Source: Takakia lepidozioides
Lineage: Eukaryota > Streptophyta > Takakiopsida > Takakiales > Takakiaceae
Direction of reading: 5' to 3'
Assembly (NCBI GenBank): GCA_030704615.1
Contig: CM060733.1
Location: 5,642,001 to 5,706,000 of the forward strand
Length of the DNA: 64,000 bases
The stretch's first letter is position 1, and every line of letters begins with the position of its first letter. Of this stretch, positions 63,847 through 64,000 are shown in pieces. A model generated the notes under the pieces. That model searched no databases. It was not told where the DNA came from and saw nothing but the letters and a program-made list of their open reading frames with translations. The position numbers were made by a program, and so were the translations under genes.

Positions 63847-64000
63847 GTGTAGTGCGTACTGAAATCAAATCCCGCATTTTGTATGATATCTCTGATTTGA
63901 AGGAAAAAGCAGTGCCATGGCATATAGTTAGGAAGGCAAGTTATAGTCTATAGGCTTTGCTAGTAGTGTCATTGGAATATTTATTTGATGGTTAATGAGC

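Overview
This window is nuclear DNA from a land plant, most likely a fern or another spore plant with swimming sperm. The reasons are long intron-rich genes with GT/AG junctions, plant orthologues (a transit-peptide-bearing monodehydroascorbate reductase, ERA1-type farnesyltransferase beta, ornithine aminotransferase), PPR relics of the kind abundant in ferns, and an intact-looking CCDC39/FAP59 axonemal ruler gene, which only plants with flagellated sperm keep. The fern assignment is an inference; the land-plant call is strong.

Layout. 164-1713 (+): 3' half of ornithine aminotransferase. 1989-2640: 3' end of a LINE. 3128-3790 (+): single-exon TEX261/SVP26 cargo receptor. 5157-7101: a TTAA-flanked terminal-inverted-repeat element. 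7370-20870: a decayed Helitron of the Helentron type on the minus strand (endonuclease, PIF1-like helicase, Rep/HUH part), preceded by an internally deleted copy. It is broken by a 130-bp-arm palindrome, by about 2.6 kb of foreign DNA (10888-13480), and by a 4.1-kb hAT transposon (16240-20361) with an identical 8-bp word at both ends. 21370-22340: tandem array of about 142-bp units. 22596-24300: OB-fold/zinc-ribbon-like relics. 25052-28860: a PPR relic on the minus strand, split by a block that carries an MECR-like reductase gene (26306-27834, +) and ends in 119-bp direct repeats. 29290-29970: kelch relic. 31810-33886 (+): a 2-oxoglutarate dioxygenase with a frame-breaking deletion just after its HxD iron motif.

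35102-44738 (-): CCDC39/FAP59, at least 16 exons and about 1374 residues, with an unusual N-terminal extension of about 93-residue tryptophan/acidic repeats. 47644-56360 (-): farnesyltransferase beta, 15 exons, 614 residues, frame closing throughout. 57669-63846 (+): monodehydroascorbate reductase, first 12 exons (378 residues), running off the window. The last two genes diverge from a 1.3-kb intergenic region with three clustered ACGTG boxes, which suggests a shared stress/ABA-responsive promoter. LINE 3' ends and tRNA-derived SINE copies sit in many introns and between genes.

The genes do not form a pathway. The working parts are independent housekeeping genes (amino-acid metabolism, ER-Golgi transport, prenylation, ascorbate recycling, sperm flagellum) separated by transposon-rich DNA. 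All exon structures were read by eye from splice signals, reading phase and remembered family sequence; none has been checked against transcripts.
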